DNA from: JAHBNG01 sp039028975
GTDB lineage: Bacteria; Chloroflexota; Anaerolineae; Caldilineales; Caldilineaceae
Direction of reading: 5' to 3'
DNA: 64,000 bases
Assembly: GCA_039028975.1 (NCBI GenBank)
Contig: JBCCHB010000053.1
Location: forward strand, 1-64,000
A program made the position numbers and the translations under genes. The notes below the pieces were generated by a model. That model made no database searches, was not told the DNA's origin, and was given only the letters and a program-made list of their open reading frames with translations. This document shows, piece after piece, positions 44,466 through 53,413 of the stretch. The stretch's first letter is position 1. Every line of letters starts with the position of its first letter.

Positions 44466-44771
44466 ATGCCTAATCCTGTCAATTGCCGCTACTTTTATGG
44501 TGATTATCATCGTGGCAGAAATGTCGAAGAGTGCCGACTCATTGAAGGTAGCCCAAATAAGACGCGGCCCTGGAAACGCAAATTATGTGATAGTTGCCCT
44601 GTCCCTGAGTTGATCATCGTCAGTAATTCGCGCGATCTAATTTTGGAGGCAGAAGTCCAGCGGAGTTTTCTGCGAGAAAATGTTGTTGTGACATTTGCCG
44701 TCTGTGGGAAACATATGGTGGAGCTGGAAGACGGTAAGAACTGTCCTGTCTGCGCAACCGAAAACAGCTGA
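44466..44771 (+). CDS. Small cysteine-rich (zinc-finger-like) protein
   Basis: 101 residues. Cys pattern C…C…CDSC…C…CPVC with MPNPVNCRYFYGDYHRGRNVEECRLIE, PWKRKLCDSCPVPE and CPVCATENS, suggesting two metal sites. From memory this arrangement recurs as a conserved small protein in Chloroflexota and related phyla, function unknown. It is 8 bp upstream of the CitE-like gene, so the two may be co-transcribed. Confidence 0.7.
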   Translation: MPNPVNCRYFYGDYHRGRNVEECRLIEGSPNKTRPWKRKLCDSCPVPELIIVSNSRDLILEAEVQRSFLRENVVVTFAVCGKHMVELEDGKNCPVCATENS

Positions 44772-44779
44772 TAGATTCA

Positions 44780-45646
44780 ATGGAACATCAAAGAACCCGT
44801 CCTAGGCGCAGTCTAATTTTTATGCCTGGTAACAAACCAGAGATGTTTGCCAAAGCTTTGACAGCCGGTGCTGATATCGTCTGCATTGATCTGGAAGATG
44901 CCATTGCACCTCACGACAAAGTTGAGGCCAGGGCAAAAACGCTGGACCTTTTCAAAAATGGTGATCCGTCTGCCAACTCAGAAGAAGTATCCCCTGAGTG
45001 TATCGTGCGGATCAACTGCTTGCGGACACCTGATGGCCTCGCTGACCTCCTGGCATTAACGCAAGCTGAGCAGGGGCCGCTTGCCATTATGCTACCCAAG
45101 GTCAAGTCCCCTGACGAGATCCAAGTCCATGACGAGTTGCTCGACGGTGCTCATGCCGATATTCGATTCCACGTAATTATTGAGACCAATGAAGGGCTAG
45201 AGGCAGCCTACGACATTGCCCGTTGCAGCAGTCGCATCGATTCGCTCCTCTTTGGCGGCGTGGATATGGCGGCAGAATTGCGAGTAGAGCCAACCTGGAA
45301 TGAGCTTTTGTATGCACGCTCCAAAGTTGTCCACGCTGCGGCTTCAGCGAGCCTGGATCTAATCGATGTGCCCTTCATGGATTTGGGTGATATGGATGGG
45401 CTAGAAGCAGAAGCTACCGCGGTCCAGCAGCTTGGCTTCACGGGGAAAGCAGCCATTCATCCTCGGCAGATTCCCACATTAAATCGTTGTTTTAGCCCAA
45501 CAGAGGAACAGATTCTCATGGCCCGCCGGGTCATCGACGAATTTGAGAAACAAGGTACAGGATTGGTTGTCATCGACAACAAGCTTGTCGAAAAGCCGGT
45601 CTTACGCAGCATGTATCGCATTCTTGCCATCGCTGAGCGGCTATAG
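44780..45646 (+). CDS. CitE-like / HpcH-HpaI aldolase family lyase
   Basis: 288 residues. RSLIFMPGNKPEMFAKAL and DIVCIDLEDAIAPHDKVEAR are the family's opening motifs; IMLPKVKSPDEI and an FGGVDMAAELRVEPTW loop hold the Mg2+ site. The family includes citryl-CoA lyase beta subunits, malyl-CoA and citramalyl-CoA lyases. Without the other citrate lyase subunits, a malyl/citramalyl-CoA-type activity (releasing glyoxylate or pyruvate) is the better guess. Confidence 0.88.
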   Translation: MEHQRTRPRRSLIFMPGNKPEMFAKALTAGADIVCIDLEDAIAPHDKVEARAKTLDLFKNGDPSANSEEVSPECIVRINCLRTPDGLADLLALTQAEQGPLAIMLPKVKSPDEIQVHDELLDGAHADIRFHVIIETNEGLEAAYDIARCSSRIDSLLFGGVDMAAELRVEPTWNELLYARSKVVHAAASASLDLIDVPFMDLGDMDGLEAEATAVQQLGFTGKAAIHPRQIPTLNRCFSPTEEQILMARRVIDEFEKQGTGLVVIDNKLVEKPVLRSMYRILAIAERL

Positions 45647-45649
45647 ATG

Positions 45650-45748
45650 TGATACTCAGTCGACGGTGCTTCATGTCTGTAACCAAGTGCAACGATAACT
45701 CAGCGCACGACGCTGGCGTAGACTCGACTGCGATCTACTGATACTCAG
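45650..45748. repeat. Direct repeats in the gap before the aminotransferase
   Basis: TGATACTCAG occurs at 45650-45659 and 45739-45748, with complementary GTCGA/TCGAC between. The 159-bp gap lacks an obvious promoter. Confidence 0.35.
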
Positions 45749-45805
45749 TTTTCTCAAATTTTACCAAAAAGCCAAATGACGATTTCAAGGGGGGCTGAGT
45801 CTAAA

Positions 45806-46975
45806 ATGGAAGCATATCAATCGGGGCGTCATTTTCTCCAAATCCCCGGTCCCAGTAACCTCCCTGAGCGTATTGCTCGTGCCATCTCCCGTTCGACAAT
45901 TGACCATCGCGGTCCTGAATTTGTTCAGCTCACCCACAGCCTTTTGGAACGGTTAGGGACAATCTTTGCCACAGAAAACCCAATTATCGTCTACCCTTCA
46001 TCGGCACGGGGGGCATGGGAAGCAGCCCTTGTGAATACCCTTTCGGCCGGGGAACACGTCCTCTTCTGCGATAGCGGTCACTTTGCTACGCTTTGGAGCA
46101 ACGTAGCCAATAACCTGGGTTTAGAGGTTGAGAGACTCACTGGTGATTGGCGTCTGGGCGTCGATCCTTCTGCTGTAGAAGCGAGACTGTCTGAGGATAG
46201 AGAGGGCAGAATCAAAGCCGTGGCCCTAGTTCACAATGAAACATCAACCGGTGTGGTCAACGAAATTGCTGCTATACGGCAGGCCATTGATAATGCCAAG
46301 CACGGTGCACTCTTTATGGTAGATGTTGTATCCTCAGTGGGGTCCATGCCCTATCTACATGATGAGTGGCAAGTGGATGTGACTGTTGCGGGCTCGCAAA
46401 AGGGGCTGATGTTGCCCCCAGGTCTTGGCTTTACTGCCATTAGCTCCAAAGCCTTGGCCGCTACCCAAACCGCTCAACTGCCCCGCTCTTACTGGGATTG
46501 GAATGCGGTCCTCTCTTTTAACGAGCGAGGGCTATTTCCCTATACGCCAGCCACCAACCTGCTCTTTGGTTTGGATGAGGCGTTAACCATGCTATTTGAA
46601 GAGGGGTTAGAGAGCGTATTTTCTCGTCATAAGCGGCTGGCCAGCGCTGCCAGAGCAGCCGTTCGAGGATGGGATTTGACCCTCTACTGTCTCAATCAAG
46701 CTGCTTATTCCCCCACATTAACGGGTGTTCTTATGCCTGATGGTCATGATGCCGACGCGTTTCGGCGTACTGTGCTAGACCGATTCAATATGTCTCTGGG
46801 AACCGGTTTAGGCCAGGTCAAAGGGCAACTGTTCCGCATTGGCCACCTGGGTGATTTGAATGAGCTAATGTTGGCTGGCACCCTCAGTGGGGTAGAGATG
46901 GGTCTTCAACTTTGTGATATCCCTCACCGACCTGGCGGTATAACCAAGGCCTTGGATTACTTAGTCCGCCACTGA
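45806..46975 (+). CDS. Class V aminotransferase, serine-glyoxylate / aspartate-glyoxylate type
   Basis: 389 residues from ATG 45806 (upstream GGGGGG; an ATG at 45776 lacks a ribosome site). Typical markers are FLQIPGPSNLPERIARA, RGPEFVQL, VHNETSTGVVN and the PLP Lys in VAGSQKGLMLPPGLGF. The family transfers amino groups to glyoxylate from serine, alanine or aspartate. The neighbouring lyase and oxidoreductase could both supply glyoxylate. Confidence 0.93.
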   Translation: MEAYQSGRHFLQIPGPSNLPERIARAISRSTIDHRGPEFVQLTHSLLERLGTIFATENPIIVYPSSARGAWEAALVNTLSAGEHVLFCDSGHFATLWSNVANNLGLEVERLTGDWRLGVDPSAVEARLSEDREGRIKAVALVHNETSTGVVNEIAAIRQAIDNAKHGALFMVDVVSSVGSMPYLHDEWQVDVTVAGSQKGLMLPPGLGFTAISSKALAATQTAQLPRSYWDWNAVLSFNERGLFPYTPATNLLFGLDEALTMLFEEGLESVFSRHKRLASAARAAVRGWDLTLYCLNQAAYSPTLTGVLMPDGHDADAFRRTVLDRFNMSLGTGLGQVKGQLFRIGHLGDLNELMLAGTLSGVEMGLQLCDIPHRPGGITKALDYLVRH

Positions 46976-47060
46976 TCGTTTCCGCTACTGAATCTTTTGC
47001 GCCACTGAACGATAAAATACATCGTTTTTACACCGTTGTTTTATACATTGTTTCCGCACT

Positions 47061-50000
47061 ATGTCCGAACCATTGACAGCTACTGAAAGACCCATTGCAC
47101 CTGCAAACCTCACCGCTTTCAAGGATGAGCTGACCCAACGATTGCCCCAGCAAACTTCCTTTGACCGCTTCAGCCGGGCTATGCACGCAACCGATGCCAG
47201 CGTCTACCAGATTTTGCCGATAGGCGTGGTCACGCCAGAGTCGATTGAAGATATTTGTATGGTTGTCCACCTCTGTCAGAAATATGGCATCTCCATCACA
47301 GCCAGAGGGGGCGGTACCTCCCAAGCAGGTCAAGCCATCGGTCACGGCATTTCTCTCGATTTTTCCAAACGAATGAACCGATTGCTCGAATTCAATCCGG
47401 AAGAGCGTTTGGTTTGGGTGGAGCCAGGTATGGTTTTAGATGAACTCAATGCCACCCTCAAGCCCCACGGTTTACAACTACCGCTGGATCTCTCTACCTC
47501 GAGCCGGGCAACTATTGGCGGTATGATCGCCAACAACTCGGCGGGAACGCGCTCCATCATCTACGGTAAAACCCTCGACTATGTAGAAGCTTTGAAGGTG
47601 GTTCTCTCTAATGGTGAAGTGATACAGATTGAGCCGCTGGATAAGGAATCGCTAGCCAGCAAAGTCTCCCAGGAGAACCGGGAAGGGACCATCTATCGGA
47701 CGGTCAAAGAGCTTGGGGAGATGCATCAAGCTGAAATTGAGGCTCGTTATCCCAACATCCTGCGTAGGGTTGGGGGATATAATTTGGATGCATTTGTGCC
47801 TGGGAGTAATGTACCCGAGAGCAATATACCCGGGACAAATGTACCTGAGGATGATACCCAACCCAATCAATTTAATCTCGCTCACATGCTTGTCGGTTCA
47901 GAAGGCACCTTGGGGTTGACCGTTGCAGCCAAATTGCGGGTGGTTCCGCTCCCCACTCACCGAATTCTCTGCGTTGTTCAGTTTGAAGACCTGCTAGAGG
48001 CCATGACGGCCACGCCGGTTATCCTGATGCATAATCCGTCAGCAGTGGAGTTGATGGACCGGTTTATGCTGGGTATGACCCAAGGGAAGCTCGAATTTGA
48101 GCCGCTGCGAGACTTTATTGTGGGTGACCCTGGCTCTGTACTGCTGGTTGAGTTCTTTGGCCATGAGAAAGATGCTTTGCCGGAACGAATTGATCAGCTA
48201 GAGGCTGATTTGCAAGCGCGTGAGATGGGGCATCACATCCATCGTGCCATTGGGGCAGAAGCCCAGGCAAAAATCTGGACCTTGCGCAAGGCTGCCCTCG
48301 GGTTGACCATGGCCGAGACAGGGGATGCCAAAGCCATCTCGTTTGTTGAGGATACGGCTGTCGCCCCAGAGAAGCTCCATGACTACATCGAGAGTTTTCA
48401 GCAAATTTTGGCCAAATATGAGACAAGTGCCGGATTCTATGCCCATGCCTCGGTAGGCTTGCTCCATATTCGTCCCGTGGTTGACATGAAGACGGCCCTA
48501 GGTGTGGAGCGGTTTGAAGCCATCGCCAATGAAGTTTCGGACTTGGTCCTCGAATATGGTGGTGCCCTCTCTGGTGAACATGGAGATGGCTTGGTTCGGG
48601 CACCATTTCAAGAAAAGATCTTTGGTCCAGAGCTGTATCAAGCCTTCTGCCAGATCAAGGCTGCCTTTGATCCCCAGAATCTCTTCAATCCAGGCAAAAT
48701 TGTTCACGCCCCTGCACTAACCAGCAACCTTCGTTTTGGGCCAGAATATGAGACACCCGAGGTTCCGACGGCCTTTGACTTTTCCGACTTTGGCGGGGTT
48801 CTGCGGGCAGCCGAACAGTGCAGTGGGGTTGGGGCCTGCCGCAAAACGTTAACTGGCACCATGTGTCCCTCTTACATGGCTACCCACAATGAGAAAGATT
48901 CGACTCGTGGTAGGGCCAATGCTTTGCGCCTAGCCCTAACAGGCCAACTCGAGGCAGCGGGGTTGGCCGACGAAGAGTTACGCCCTGTCATGGAACTCTG
49001 TCTAGAGTGCAAAGCATGCAAAAGCGAATGTCCTACAGGCGTGGACATGGCTAGGCTCAAAAGTGAATTCCTGCATCAATATCGGCAAGCCCATGGCACC
49101 ACATTCAAAGATCGACTCATGTCGCGTATGGATTGGATTAGCAAGGGGGGTAGCTGGCTGGCACCTCTCTCTAATTGGATGTTGAGTACGCCAGTCGCTT
49201 CCTGGTTAAATGAAAAAGGGTTGGGGTTTGATCGGCGGCGTTCATTGCCTGCTTTTGCTCGTCGTTCTTTTCTGAGCCAGTGGAAGCAATACCAGGTGAC
49301 CAACGAGTCATTAGCCAATGAACCATCTCCCAAACAGGTATCAGGCAACCAAACAGAAGTCGCTCTCTTTGCCGACACATTTAACAACTACTATGAACCA
49401 GAGCACCTGATGTCAGCGGCGTCGCTCATTGAGATCTTAGGTGGCCAAGTGAGTGTGGCACCTCAAGTCTGCTGCGGACGGCCCCTGATCTCCAAGGGCT
49501 TTTTGGAAGAGGCCGCGTCCCAGGCAGCGGAGACAGCCCAGGCACTGTTGCCTTTAGCCAAAAAAGGGATCCCGATTCTCTTCTGTGAACCCAGCTGTTA
49601 TTCAGCCGTTGTGGATGATCACCCCAAACTTCTGCGCGGGCAGCAACAGGTAGATGCCCAGACAGTGGCTTCTGCGTGCCATTTGGTTGAGGAGTGGGCA
49701 GTTCAACAGCCTGTTCAACAATCCGCTGTGGCCATACGCCCTGGCCCGAAAAAGCTTTTGGTACATGGCCACTGCCATCAGAAAGCCCTGGTCGGGGTAG
49801 ACGCCATGGTTCAACTTCTTTCCGCTATTCCTGATTGTGAAGTGACTGTGTTGGATTCAGGGTGCTGTGGTATGGCTGGCTCTTTTGGCTATGAATACTA
49901 TGAGATCTCCCAAAAGATCGGCGAGCGGCGGCTCCTACCAGCAGTCCGTGAAATGGGTGAAGAGGAAGTAGTGGTCGCGCCTGGTTTTTCATGTCGCCAG

Positions 50001-50069
50001 CAGATTAAACACTTTACCGGCACGGATGCAGAATCGATAACGAGTTTGTTAGCCAAGCTATTTATGTAA
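47061..50069 (+). CDS. FAD-linked and Fe-S 2-hydroxyacid dehydrogenase, fused (YdiJ/GlcD-GlcF type)
   Basis: 1002 residues. The N-terminal half is a VAO-type FAD domain: ITARGGGTSQAGQ, IGGMIANNSAGTRSIIYGKT and a C-terminal cap with SGEHGDG. The C-terminal half binds Fe-S clusters (CSGVGAC…CPSYMAT, CLECKACKSECPTGVD) and ends in two Cys-rich CCG domains (CCGRPLISKGF, CCGMAGSFGYE) plus HGHCHQKAL. Such fusions oxidise D-lactate, glycolate or D-2-hydroxyglutarate and pass electrons to quinones. An unusual insert of V/I-P-x-x-N repeats lies at about residues 248-272. The next gene starts 14 bp downstream. Confidence 0.93.
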   Translation: MSEPLTATERPIAPANLTAFKDELTQRLPQQTSFDRFSRAMHATDASVYQILPIGVVTPESIEDICMVVHLCQKYGISITARGGGTSQAGQAIGHGISLDFSKRMNRLLEFNPEERLVWVEPGMVLDELNATLKPHGLQLPLDLSTSSRATIGGMIANNSAGTRSIIYGKTLDYVEALKVVLSNGEVIQIEPLDKESLASKVSQENREGTIYRTVKELGEMHQAEIEARYPNILRRVGGYNLDAFVPGSNVPESNIPGTNVPEDDTQPNQFNLAHMLVGSEGTLGLTVAAKLRVVPLPTHRILCVVQFEDLLEAMTATPVILMHNPSAVELMDRFMLGMTQGKLEFEPLRDFIVGDPGSVLLVEFFGHEKDALPERIDQLEADLQAREMGHHIHRAIGAEAQAKIWTLRKAALGLTMAETGDAKAISFVEDTAVAPEKLHDYIESFQQILAKYETSAGFYAHASVGLLHIRPVVDMKTALGVERFEAIANEVSDLVLEYGGALSGEHGDGLVRAPFQEKIFGPELYQAFCQIKAAFDPQNLFNPGKIVHAPALTSNLRFGPEYETPEVPTAFDFSDFGGVLRAAEQCSGVGACRKTLTGTMCPSYMATHNEKDSTRGRANALRLALTGQLEAAGLADEELRPVMELCLECKACKSECPTGVDMARLKSEFLHQYRQAHGTTFKDRLMSRMDWISKGGSWLAPLSNWMLSTPVASWLNEKGLGFDRRRSLPAFARRSFLSQWKQYQVTNESLANEPSPKQVSGNQTEVALFADTFNNYYEPEHLMSAASLIEILGGQVSVAPQVCCGRPLISKGFLEEAASQAAETAQALLPLAKKGIPILFCEPSCYSAVVDDHPKLLRGQQQVDAQTVASACHLVEEWAVQQPVQQSAVAIRPGPKKLLVHGHCHQKALVGVDAMVQLLSAIPDCEVTVLDSGCCGMAGSFGYEYYEISQKIGERRLLPAVREMGEEEVVVAPGFSCRQQIKHFTGTDAESITSLLAKLFM
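47797..47856 (+). repeat. 15-bp degenerate in-frame tandem repeat in the oxidoreductase gene
   Basis: About four units of a 15-base motif ending in AATGTACCC or close variants encode V-P-G-S-N, V-P-E-S-N, I-P-G-T-N, V-P-E-D-D. Like the one in threonine synthase it keeps frame. Confidence 0.8.
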
Positions 50070-50083
50070 AAAAGGAGAAACCG

Positions 50084-51172
50084 ATGACTGAAATCGGACA
50101 ACCGTACTCTTCGCTCGACACCCCCTTTCTCTGGACTGATCTCGATATAGTAGAATCCAATATTGCCATTATGGCCCGCCTCTTTGAGGAGACCAAGGTC
50201 AATTGGCGCCCACATACCAAAGGCATCAAGATTCCAGCCATAGCCCACAAGGCCATTGCTGCCGGTGCGATTGGCGTCACCTGCGCCAAATTAGGCGAGG
50301 CCGAAATTATGGCCGCAGCCGGCATCAAGGATATCCTGATTGCCAATCAAATTGTCGGCCCCCACAAACTTGCGCGTCTGGTCCACCTGCAACACCAAGC
50401 CGATGTCAAAGTGGCGGTGGATGACGCCGGGGTGGCAAGTCAGCTTAGTGCTGCCGCTCAAGCGGCGGGTGTGGAAGTAGGTGTGTTGGTCGAGGTGAAT
50501 ACCGGGATGAATCGAGCCGGTACAGCACCTGGCCAAGCGGCGGTTGCTCTTTCCCAGAAAATTTTGGAGATGCCTGGGCTTCGCTATGATGGCCTCATGG
50601 CGTGGGAAGGTCATGCGTTGGCGAATCCGGATCCAGATGGACGCAAAGCAGCCATTGAAGAGTCGTTAGGATTATTCCAAAAGACGATTGAGGCTTGTCA
50701 ATCTGCCAATCTGCCACTGGCCATAATCAGCGGTGGTGGCAGCGGTAGCACAGGCGTAACGCCGTTCCTTGGTGTGGTCACTGAGATGCAGTCAGGCGGT
50801 GCCCTATTTTCTGATACCAGATATCACGCTTGGTGGGATGGTACAACACCATCTATCTTTGTCCGAGCTATGGTTACCAGCCGCCCTACCCCTGAGCGTA
50901 TTCTCTTTGATGCTGGTTTCAAAACGCTACCCCGTTGGGCTGGAGAGCCAGAGGTTCTCGGCATCGACCATGTCAAGAGCTTTAGTACGTCCGCAGAACA
51001 CGGCGTGATGACGCTGACACAACCCAACGAGACGATTCAGATTGGAGATAGTTTCGATTTTATTATCGGTTATGGTGACTCAACAGTCTTCCTCCACGAT
51101 CATCTCTATGGCGTGCGGAAAGGCATGGTTGAAGCTGTGTGGCCCGTTTCTGGCCGGGGTAAGCTACGATAA
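50084..51172 (+). CDS. D-threonine-aldolase-like PLP enzyme (alanine racemase N-terminal fold)
   Basis: 362 residues; starts 14 bp after the oxidoreductase, with AAAGGAGAAA upstream. Fold-type III: WRPHTKGIK carries the PLP Lys; CAKLGEAEIMAAAGIKDILIANQ and VEVNTGMNRAG are standard, as is the phosphate loop SGGGSGSTG. C-terminal HDHLYGVRKG is near the divalent-metal site. The family covers D-threonine aldolase, D-serine dehydratase, beta-hydroxyaspartate aldolase and Mn-dependent D-glucosaminate dehydratase-like enzymes, all acting on beta-hydroxy-alpha-amino acids. With NagA and NagB in the same operon, glucosaminate is an attractive substrate (inference). Confidence 0.9.
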   Translation: MTEIGQPYSSLDTPFLWTDLDIVESNIAIMARLFEETKVNWRPHTKGIKIPAIAHKAIAAGAIGVTCAKLGEAEIMAAAGIKDILIANQIVGPHKLARLVHLQHQADVKVAVDDAGVASQLSAAAQAAGVEVGVLVEVNTGMNRAGTAPGQAAVALSQKILEMPGLRYDGLMAWEGHALANPDPDGRKAAIEESLGLFQKTIEACQSANLPLAIISGGGSGSTGVTPFLGVVTEMQSGGALFSDTRYHAWWDGTTPSIFVRAMVTSRPTPERILFDAGFKTLPRWAGEPEVLGIDHVKSFSTSAEHGVMTLTQPNETIQIGDSFDFIIGYGDSTVFLHDHLYGVRKGMVEAVWPVSGRGKLR

Positions 51173-51206
51173 GCGAAAGACTCATGATGAGCCAAGGGAA
51201 ATTCAA

Positions 51207-52112
51207 ATGAATAATCTGCCATTTGATAAGTCGGGTCGTTTCTGGCGCGGCAATCTCCACTGTCATTCTACCAATTCTGATGGGCTGAAAACCCCCGAAG
51301 AGGTCTGCCAGCTTTATCGGGAAGCCGGCTACCATTTTATCTCTTTAACGGACCATTTTTTAGCGCAGTATAACTTTCCGTTAACTGACACCCGCGTTTT
51401 TCGGCAAGACGATTTTACGACCTTACTCGGCGCCGAACTACATACGGATAAAACTGAATTTGGCTCTGTTTGGCATATTTTGGCAAATGGTCTTCCATTG
51501 GACTTTGCGCCGACGTCACCGGAGGAGTCAGCGTCTCACCTAGCAGCGAGGGCGTTGGATGCAGGTGCTTATGTTTCAGTTGCTCACCCTCACTGGTATG
51601 CCTTGACTGAGCGGGATATTGAATCTCTTGGCAAGGTTGATGCCATTGAGATCTTCAATGGCGTGGCTGTTGATGCCAATGACCGAGCTGATAGTTGGCA
51701 CATAGCGGATGTCATGCTGGGACGAGGCCATCGTTACACAACTTGTGCAACAGATGATTATCATGGTCAAGTCTTTCGCAACGACTTTGCTCGGGGCTGG
51801 GTTTGGGTGAAGAGCGAATCACTGACGCCGGAGTCGCTTTTGAGTGGGTTGAAGAGCGGCCACTACTATTCATCAACTGGCCCTCAGATTCATGATATCC
51901 AGATCGAGCCAGGAAAAAGGGCCATGATCCGCTGCTCACCAGTAGATCGCATACTGATTACAGGGAAGGGGGCAACTGCCGCTCATGCCTATGGACACGG
52001 TCTCTTGGAAGCTGAAATCGATCTGAGCCGATTCAAAAGCCCCTACTGTCGCGTAACAGTACGGGATGCCTATGGTGAGCGGGCTTGGTCTAACCCGATT
52101 TGGTTGGACTGA
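51207..52112 (+). CDS. PHP-domain metal-dependent hydrolase (CehA/McbA-like)
   Basis: 301 residues from ATG 51207 (AAGGGAAA upstream); the longer frame into the previous gene is not used. Metal-binding motifs are GNLHCHSTNSDG, SLTDH and VSVAHPHWYAL, with a later CATDDYHG. PHP proteins are phosphoesterases or other metal hydrolases. The final stretch (ILITGKGATAAHAYG) is a small beta domain. In this operon it could hydrolyse a phosphorylated or lactone intermediate, but nothing in the sequence settles this. Confidence 0.88.
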   Translation: MNNLPFDKSGRFWRGNLHCHSTNSDGLKTPEEVCQLYREAGYHFISLTDHFLAQYNFPLTDTRVFRQDDFTTLLGAELHTDKTEFGSVWHILANGLPLDFAPTSPEESASHLAARALDAGAYVSVAHPHWYALTERDIESLGKVDAIEIFNGVAVDANDRADSWHIADVMLGRGHRYTTCATDDYHGQVFRNDFARGWVWVKSESLTPESLLSGLKSGHYYSSTGPQIHDIQIEPGKRAMIRCSPVDRILITGKGATAAHAYGHGLLEAEIDLSRFKSPYCRVTVRDAYGERAWSNPIWLD

Positions 52113-52114
52113 TC

Positions 52115-53314
52115 ATGAGCCGAATCGCTTTGCTCAATGGTCGAATTGTCCTGCCCCACCGTATTCTGGAGCATGGGGCGCTTCTAATTGAAGATGGGCG
52201 GATCACCGCAGTCTTGCCAAAAGGTGACTTGCCGGATCTGGAACTGGGAAATCGTTGGTCTAGGGTGGATGCTGGCGGCCGACTGATTTCGCCTGGGCTT
52301 GTGGATATTCATATTCATGGCGCTGTTGGACACGCCTTCAATACACCTACGGTTGAGGGGTATCAAGCCATTGTTCAAGAGAATGCTCGCCGAGGCATCA
52401 CTTCTTTGTTAGCCACAACTGTGACGGCTGGTATCCCCGATTTAGTTGAGTGTTTGGCCTTTGTTCAAGAGTGGATGAGTACGGAACATTCCGGTGCCGA
52501 AATATTGGGCTGTCATGTAGAGGGACCCTATTTTTCATTAGCGCAGGCCGGTGCCCAGGATCCAGCGCATATTCGCAATCCCGATGACGGGACGCCAGAA
52601 CAGTTGCTCTCTTACGGCGACTGTATCAGACTCTTCTCCTTTGCGCCCGAACTGCCTGGGAGTATAGCACTATTAAGCACTCTACAAAGGCTCAATATCG
52701 TGGCAGCAGCAGGCCACAGCAACGCCACAGAAGATGAGCTACAACGTGCTATTGATGGTGGCCTCCGTCACATGATCCACATCTGGAGTGGACAGTCGAG
52801 TACCGTTCGGGTGGGACCTTGGCGAAAGCCTGGCTTGCTAGAGGTAACGCTAACATACGATGTGCTGACAGCAGAGATGATTGCCGACAATCGGCATCTG
52901 CCACCGACGCTCATGAAGTTGGCCTATAAATGCCTGGGGCCGGATCGACTCTGCGTTATTTCGGATGCTACGAGTGGGGCAGGGCTTCCAGATGGCGCTC
53001 GATTCCAAATGGGTGGGTTAGAGTATGACGTTCACAATGGCGTTGGAATGTTGCCCGATCGCAGCTCCTTTGCGGGCAGCACAACCTTGCTCAACCAGAT
53101 GGTTGGAATCCTTGTCCAGGAAGTTGGTATTCCATTAATCGAAGCCATACGAATGGCGAGCCTTACCCCAGCACGCATCATTGGTATGGATAGCCGAAAA
53201 GGCAGTCTGCAACCCGGCAAGGATGCCGATGTGGTCATTTTCGACGATGAATTTAACGCTTGCGGCGTCTTAACCAGAGGCCGTTGGGCGCTAGAGATGG
53301 AAGAAATCACCTAA
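52115..53314 (+). CDS. nagA: N-acetylglucosamine-6-phosphate deacetylase
   Basis: 399 residues from ATG 52115, two bases after the previous stop. Amidohydrolase superfamily: the first metal motif SPGLVDIHIHGAVGHAFNT, GCHVEGPYF, AAAGHSNATEDEL and the Asp of VISDATSGAG. Removes the acetyl group from GlcNAc-6-P to give GlcN-6-P and acetate, feeding the NagB product downstream. The HIHG motif gives the usual NagA reduction from HxH. Confidence 0.92.
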   Translation: MSRIALLNGRIVLPHRILEHGALLIEDGRITAVLPKGDLPDLELGNRWSRVDAGGRLISPGLVDIHIHGAVGHAFNTPTVEGYQAIVQENARRGITSLLATTVTAGIPDLVECLAFVQEWMSTEHSGAEILGCHVEGPYFSLAQAGAQDPAHIRNPDDGTPEQLLSYGDCIRLFSFAPELPGSIALLSTLQRLNIVAAAGHSNATEDELQRAIDGGLRHMIHIWSGQSSTVRVGPWRKPGLLEVTLTYDVLTAEMIADNRHLPPTLMKLAYKCLGPDRLCVISDATSGAGLPDGARFQMGGLEYDVHNGVGMLPDRSSFAGSTTLLNQMVGILVQEVGIPLIEAIRMASLTPARIIGMDSRKGSLQPGKDADVVIFDDEFNACGVLTRGRWALEMEEIT

Positions 53315-53330
53315 GGCCTAGGTCGTAAAC

Positions 53331-53352
53331 AACTTGCGCGCTTCAATCGGGT
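53331..53352. repeat. 22-nt interspersed sequence, copy 2
   Basis: Matches 5689-5710 at 20 of 22 bases. Lies in the 99-bp gap between nagA and nagB. Confidence 0.45.
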
Positions 53353-53413
53353 TTAGCTCTACCAAATGGCTGAGTTATTTCATTCCCGTTCCCAAAAAAG
53401 GAATACTTGTGCT

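Noticed and set aside
47653..47919. Frames on both strands across the V-P-G-S-N insert (47652-47885 minus and 47713-47919 plus)
   Set aside because: Shadows of the oxidoreductase's repeat.
44780..51172. Complete beta-hydroxyaspartate cycle
   Set aside because: Only the aminotransferase and aldolase-type members are candidates; the dehydratase and iminosuccinate reductase are not in the window.
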